Shown: positions 6,787-9,411 of the stretch, one piece after another
Numbering within the stretch: position 1 is the first letter of the stretch
Layout: each line of letters opens with the position of its first letter
From: an uncultured Clostridia bacterium
GTDB taxonomy: Bacteria > Bacillota > Clostridia > Saccharofermentanales > Fastidiosipilaceae
DNA: 9,411 nt
Direction: 5' to 3'
NCBI GenBank assembly: GCA_947253135.1
Contig: CAMXYS010000056.1
Location: forward strand, 1 to 9,411
Notes under the pieces: model-generated
The model's input: the letters and a program-made list of their open reading frames with translations, nothing else
Told to the model about the DNA's origin: nothing
The model's database searches: none
Made by a program: the position numbers and the translations under genes

Positions 6787-7803
6787 ATGAAAGAACAAGT
6801 CAGAATCGGTTTACTGGGAGCCGGACGGATTGGCAGGCTCCACGGGACAAATTTAGTCAATGCTGTACCTGAGGCTAAGCTTTCTGCCGTGGCAGATCCT
6901 TATTTAAATGATGAGATGAAGGCCTGGGCAGAGGGCCTGGGTATCCCTAAAATCAGCAAAGATCCGGAGGATATATTTAAAGATCCGGAGATCGACGCTG
7001 TCTTTATTTGTTCGTCTACAGATACACATGCCGATTTTATTATCGAAGCTGCTAAAAACAAGAAACATATTTTCTGTGAAAAACCCATCGATACAAAAAT
7101 TGAAAAGATCGAGGCCGCCTTGGCTGCTGTCAAAGAGAGCGGTGTGCAATTGCAGGTGGGCTTCGTCCGCCGCTTTGACCATAACCACAAAGCAGTCAGA
7201 GATACAGTGGCCTCGGGGCGCTTAGGGAAACCCTGTGTTGTCAAAGTAACTTCAAGAGATCCGGCCCACCAGCCTATGGAATACATTAAGGTCTCGGGCG
7301 GCATTTTTATGGATATGACCATCCATGACTTTGATATGGTCCGCTACCTGTCCGGCAGTGAAGTTACAGAAGTAACTGCCTATGGGGCAAATGTCTCCGG
7401 TGAAGGTTATGAACAATACGGCGATGTGGACACAGCCTTAGTGATGTTGAAGTTTGCCAATGGTGCCCTGGGCATTATTGAAAATACGCGGGCTTCTCAT
7501 TACGGCTATGACCAACGGACGGAAGTTCAATGTGAAAAAGGTTGTGTGCAGGTGGCCAATGACTTAAACAACACGGCCATGATTTCTTCGGCTGACGGTG
7601 TTGAGGTAGCCAAACCGACCTGGTTCTTCCTGGAACGTTATAACGATGCTTTTACGGCCGAGGCAAAGGCTTTTGCGGAAGCTATTTTGAGCGGTAGTGA
7701 TGTGCCGGTCAATGGAGCTGACGGTTTAGCACCGGTTAAGATTGCCATGGCTGCTGACAAGTCTTTGAAAGAAGGGCGAGCTGTTAAGTTGTCAGAGATT
7801 TAG
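6787..7803 (+). CDS. iolG: inositol 2-dehydrogenase (Gfo/Idh/MocA family)
   Basis: This is an NAD-dependent cytoplasmic dehydrogenase that most likely oxidises myo-inositol at C2 to 2-keto-myo-inositol (scyllo-inosose), the first step of inositol breakdown. The 338-residue protein has the usual family length. The N-terminal Rossmann domain shows GAGRIG (11-16), an acidic Asp after the second strand (VADPY), and CEKPID (97-102) with the conserved Lys99. The C-terminal domain has GGIFMDMTIHDFDM, giving the catalytic Asp176 and His180 that correspond to Asp172 and His176 of B. subtilis IolG. QVGFVRRFD (about 123-131) is also typical of inositol dehydrogenases. It is divergent from iolI, whose product acts on the same keto-inositols; this supports the assignment over other Gfo/Idh/MocA substrates. 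scyllo-Inositol or D-chiro-inositol as the main substrate cannot be excluded. A hairpin terminator follows 30 bp after the stop. Confidence 0.87.
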   Translation: MKEQVRIGLLGAGRIGRLHGTNLVNAVPEAKLSAVADPYLNDEMKAWAEGLGIPKISKDPEDIFKDPEIDAVFICSSTDTHADFIIEAAKNKKHIFCEKPIDTKIEKIEAALAAVKESGVQLQVGFVRRFDHNHKAVRDTVASGRLGKPCVVKVTSRDPAHQPMEYIKVSGGIFMDMTIHDFDMVRYLSGSEVTEVTAYGANVSGEGYEQYGDVDTALVMLKFANGALGIIENTRASHYGYDQRTEVQCEKGCVQVANDLNNTAMISSADGVEVAKPTWFFLERYNDAFTAEAKAFAEAILSGSDVPVNGADGLAPVKIAMAADKSLKEGRAVKLSEI

Positions 7804-7833
7804 AGAAATTTAAGCAACCGTCAGGAAAAAGAG

Positions 7834-7873
7834 TCCGGACAGATAAAGTTAGCCTTCTGTCCGGATTATTTTT
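7834..7873 (+). terminator. rho-independent terminator of iolG
   Basis: TCCGGACAG (7834-7842) pairs perfectly with CTGTCCGGA (7857-7865) around a 14-nt loop and is followed by TTATTTTT. It starts 30 bp after the iolG stop, so iolG is probably transcribed alone. Confidence 0.9.
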
Positions 7874-7948
7874 GCCTTTTTGGTGGGTGGGCGATATCAA
7901 AATAGGAAAGGCGAGCGAGAGGCTGCTTGTCAGCTAGTAGGTTTAGAC

Positions 7949-7981
7949 AAAAAAGGAAGTCCGAAATTTTCGGACTTCCTT
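7949..7981 (-). terminator. rho-independent terminator of the sugar-binding protein gene
   Basis: AAGGAAGTCCG (7953-7963) and CGGACTTCCTT (7971-7981) form an 11-bp stem around AAATTTT. Read on the minus strand the stem is followed by a run of T (complement of the A-run 7949-7954). It begins 30 bp after the minus-strand stop. No gene is seen in the 75 bp between it and the iolG terminator. Confidence 0.9.
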
Positions 7982-8011
7982 GGTTTTGGAAGAAATAGAT
8001 TGGATTGTTAT

Positions 8012-9100
8012 TTATAGATAATTATCGACTGTTTCAGGTGATACCGGCTCAAAAGGAATTTCGACAAAGGTTGGAATATCCTTATCACCATTGGCCAGTA
8101 GGACAGCAGCTCGGGCAGCACCGGCACCTTGTCCAAAGGCATTTTGGTGGACGGTGAAGGCCATCTCGCCATTCTTGACTGAGGTTGCACCGCCGACCAG
8201 TCCATCAATGCCGACGACCGGGATCTTATGCAGATCTATGTTGGCAGATTTCATGGCTTCAATACAGCCCAGAGCCATCTCATCTGCATTGCAGATGACA
8301 GCATCAAACTCAGTGCTGGTGCCCAAGAAGGTCTGCATCTTATTTTGTGCCTTGGCACGGTCCCATTCAGCGGTGTCCTGGTAGACACACTCAAAATTCA
8401 AGCCGCTTTTTTCAAGCTCTTCCACGGCTGCTTCTGTCCTGGCTTGTGTGTTTTGAAGGCCCAATGTCCCCTGCATCAACACATACTTGATGACATCTTT
8501 ACCAGAATTTTTAAAATAATTAACTAAGAATTCGCCTTGCAATTTACCGGCTATGTATTCGTCAGAACCAACATAGGTTTGCTGACCCTGTTTCAGTTCA
8601 CCATCGGGTTGACGGTTCACGAAGACGACGGGAGTATCCCCGGCTGCTTCTAAGATTTTGTCCGTATTGTCAGTGCTGACCAAGTTTACAACGATGGCAT
8701 CCATATTTTGGCTGGCGAAGTTGCGGATATGGTTCAATTGATCATTGGCATTGTTATTGGCATCGGCCGTAACTTGTTCAATGCCCAGCCTATCACACTC
8801 AGAAGCGAAGGCGGATTCGACCTGAGAGAGGAATTGGTCTCGCATGAAGATGGAAAAACCGATCTTGTACTTCTTGTCAGCCTTGACATCGCCCAAGCCG
8901 TCTTTATAAGTTTTCGCATCAGACTTGTTGCCTTGACTTTTGCTCCCCGATTCAGAGCTTTCGGCTTCAGAGCTGACCGCCGCGGAACTTTCAGCCTCCG
9001 ATGATTGGTCGGGTTTATCGTTTTTCTGGTTGTTGCCACAGCTTGCCAATAGAGCAATTGAGGTGATCGCCGCCAAGGCGGTCGCGAGTAGTCGTTTCAT
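8012..9100 (-). CDS. sugar ABC transporter substrate-binding lipoprotein, galactose/ribose-binding (MglB-like) class
   Basis: The product is a membrane-anchored receptor that should bind a sugar or polyol outside the cell and pass it to an ABC importer. Of 362 residues, 1-20 form a lipoprotein signal with the lipobox LLASC (lipidated Cys21). A Ser/Glu/Lys-rich linker (about 22-75) tethers a type-1 periplasmic binding fold starting at YKIGFSIF (78-85). Features shared with E. coli MglB are VVNLV (137-141), VVFVNRQPD, YVGSD, QARTEAAVEELE, the DTAEWD box (242-247, Trp246), NADEMALG (271-278) and VVGIDGL (295-301, Asp299). Several sugar-contacting positions of MglB appear changed, so the ligand is uncertain; inositol is a guess from the iol neighbours. 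The ATG at 9100 is chosen because AAGGAGG lies 5 bases upstream; the in-frame ATG at 9115 lies just before that site. No permease or ATPase gene follows: a terminator comes at once. Confidence 0.9.
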   Translation of the reverse strand: MKRLLATALAAITSIALLASCGNNQKNDKPDQSSEAESSAAVSSEAESSESGSKSQGNKSDAKTYKDGLGDVKADKKYKIGFSIFMRDQFLSQVESAFASECDRLGIEQVTADANNNANDQLNHIRNFASQNMDAIVVNLVSTDNTDKILEAAGDTPVVFVNRQPDGELKQGQQTYVGSDEYIAGKLQGEFLVNYFKNSGKDVIKYVLMQGTLGLQNTQARTEAAVEELEKSGLNFECVYQDTAEWDRAKAQNKMQTFLGTSTEFDAVICNADEMALGCIEAMKSANIDLHKIPVVGIDGLVGGATSVKNGEMAFTVHQNAFGQGAGAARAAVLLANGDKDIPTFVEIPFEPVSPETVDNYL

Positions 9101-9105
9101 TGGAA

Positions 9106-9112
9106 CCTCCTT
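9106..9112 (-). promoter_or_regulatory. ribosome binding site that fixes the binding-protein start
   Basis: On the minus strand AAGGAGG is followed by TTCCA and then ATG 9100. This near-perfect site supports the inner Met and rules out the ATG at 9115, whose own codons overlap the site. Confidence 0.9.
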
Positions 9113-9204
9113 CATTATGCTACAACAGTCCCCCTAATTGAATGTACAAATCTGGTGTGGTTGCATTCATCACTGTTGCATCTACATTTGATGTGGCACC
9201 AGCA

Positions 9205-9232
9205 TAAATACAAATGGAAAAATAGTCGACAA
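9205..9232 (-). promoter_or_regulatory. weak promoter candidate for the binding-protein gene
   Basis: On the minus strand TTGTCG (9232-9227) is followed after 16 bp by TATTTA (9210-9205). Matches to the sigma-A consensus are only partial, and an AT-rich region offers other choices. If used, the leader would be about 100 nt. Confidence 0.27.
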
Positions 9233-9286
9233 AAAAGTAAAATAGAACTCAAAATTTGTGCCATTAGACTTAAAAAAGGTAAAAAT

Positions 9287-9346
9287 ATGACAAATTCAAC
9301 ATTAAATAAAGCAAGAAAAGGAAAAGAAATATATAACATCGCCTAA
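9287..9346 (+). CDS. possible 19-residue small ORF, doubtful
   Basis: ATG 9287 is preceded by AAAAAAGGT (9272-9280) at 6 bases and opens a 19-codon frame ending in TAA (9344-9346), mostly Lys, Asn and Ala. The start (MTNSTLNKARKGKEIYNIA) faintly recalls the N-terminus of FeoA-like proteins, but it stops before any diagnostic part. The A-rich composition makes such a frame likely by chance. It is listed because the ribosome site is acceptable and the contig ends just beyond. Confidence 0.15.
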   Translation: MTNSTLNKARKGKEIYNIA

Positions 9347-9386
9347 AAAGATTTGATGAGTATTTATCCGTTCTTTTTTAGAAAGT

Positions 9387-9411
9387 AAAAAGCACGAGCT
9401 GTAGCTCGTGC
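9387..9411 (-). terminator. hairpin terminator at the right edge, for a gene beyond the window
   Basis: GCACGAGC (9392-9399) and GCTCGTGC (9404-9411) pair perfectly around TGTA. On the minus strand the hairpin is followed by TTTTT (complement of 9387-9391), as in an intrinsic terminator. A gene entering from the right on the minus strand would end here, which would insulate the binding-protein gene. If T residues follow after 9411, it would also work on the plus strand. The window stops exactly at the last base of the stem. Confidence 0.75.

Larger units (their letters stand above)
9101..9386. other. AT-rich non-coding upstream region of the binding-protein gene
   Basis: This stretch is clearly richer in A and T than the genes around it and holds no convincing long gene. 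It contains the binding-protein ribosome site, a weak promoter candidate (9205-9232), two direct TTGCAT copies 15 bp apart (9161-9166 and 9176-9181), and one 19-codon open frame on the plus strand (9287-9346). It probably acts as leader and control region for the minus-strand gene. Confidence 0.55.

Noticed and set aside
9101..9115. ATG 9115 as the start of the binding protein
   Set aside because: It would overlap the strong ribosome binding site serving ATG 9100 and adds MKEVP in front of a complete lipoprotein signal.
9115..9339. 74-codon minus-strand hydrophobic frame upstream of the binding-protein gene
   Set aside because: It lies in an AT-rich region where Phe/Leu-rich frames arise by chance, lacks a ribosome site that I could identify, and overlaps the promoter region.

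Overview
The window reads as a bacterial chromosomal fragment of a low-to-mid GC member of the Bacillota, most likely a Clostridia-type anaerobe. This is inferred from the pth-mfd gene order, strong AGGAGG-type ribosome binding sites, strong intrinsic terminators and a Ser/Glu-rich lipoprotein linker typical of clostridial binding proteins. The genus cannot be named from the sequence alone. The first 46 bases are not genomic: they carry the Nextera/Tn5 sequencing adapter. The left edge is therefore the raw end of an assembled contig, and the whole window may be one short contig.

Layout. (i) 47-5617, plus strand: a 5'-truncated peptidyl-tRNA hydrolase gene (pth) overlaps the start of mfd, the transcription-repair coupling factor. 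After a 74-bp gap comes an unrecognised membrane protein with a long acidic, Pro/Ala-rich N-terminal half and about five membrane segments. A perfect 16-bp hairpin at 5655-5690 ends this unit and also serves the converging gene from the right. (ii) 5711-7803: a divergent pair of inositol genes. iolI (inosose isomerase) is on the minus strand and iolG (inositol 2-dehydrogenase) on the plus strand, separated by a 245-bp control region. (iii) 7804-8011: a convergent gap with one terminator for each side. (iv) 8012-9100, minus strand: a lipoprotein sugar-binding protein of the galactose/ribose-binding class, with an AT-rich upstream region. The window ends in another terminator hairpin that probably closes a gene beyond the right edge.

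How the parts fit. Pth and Mfd are housekeeping proteins (recycling of peptidyl-tRNA; removal of stalled RNA polymerase and recruitment of UvrA). IolG oxidises myo-inositol (and in some homologues D-chiro-inositol) to a keto-inositol, and IolI isomerises the keto-inositols. Together they could interconvert inositol isomers or feed a downstream pathway (IolE, IolD, IolB, IolC, IolJ) that is not in this window. The neighbouring binding protein may deliver the substrate, but that link rests on proximity only. Its closest recognisable relative is MglB, and several residues that contact sugar in MglB are changed.

I found no CRISPR array, RNA gene, insertion sequence or phage gene, and no strong case for a previously undescribed system. 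The points most worth a second look are the adapter artefact, the compact iolI/iolG divergon, the altered ligand pocket of the solitary binding protein, and the low-complexity extensions in Pth, Mfd and the membrane protein.
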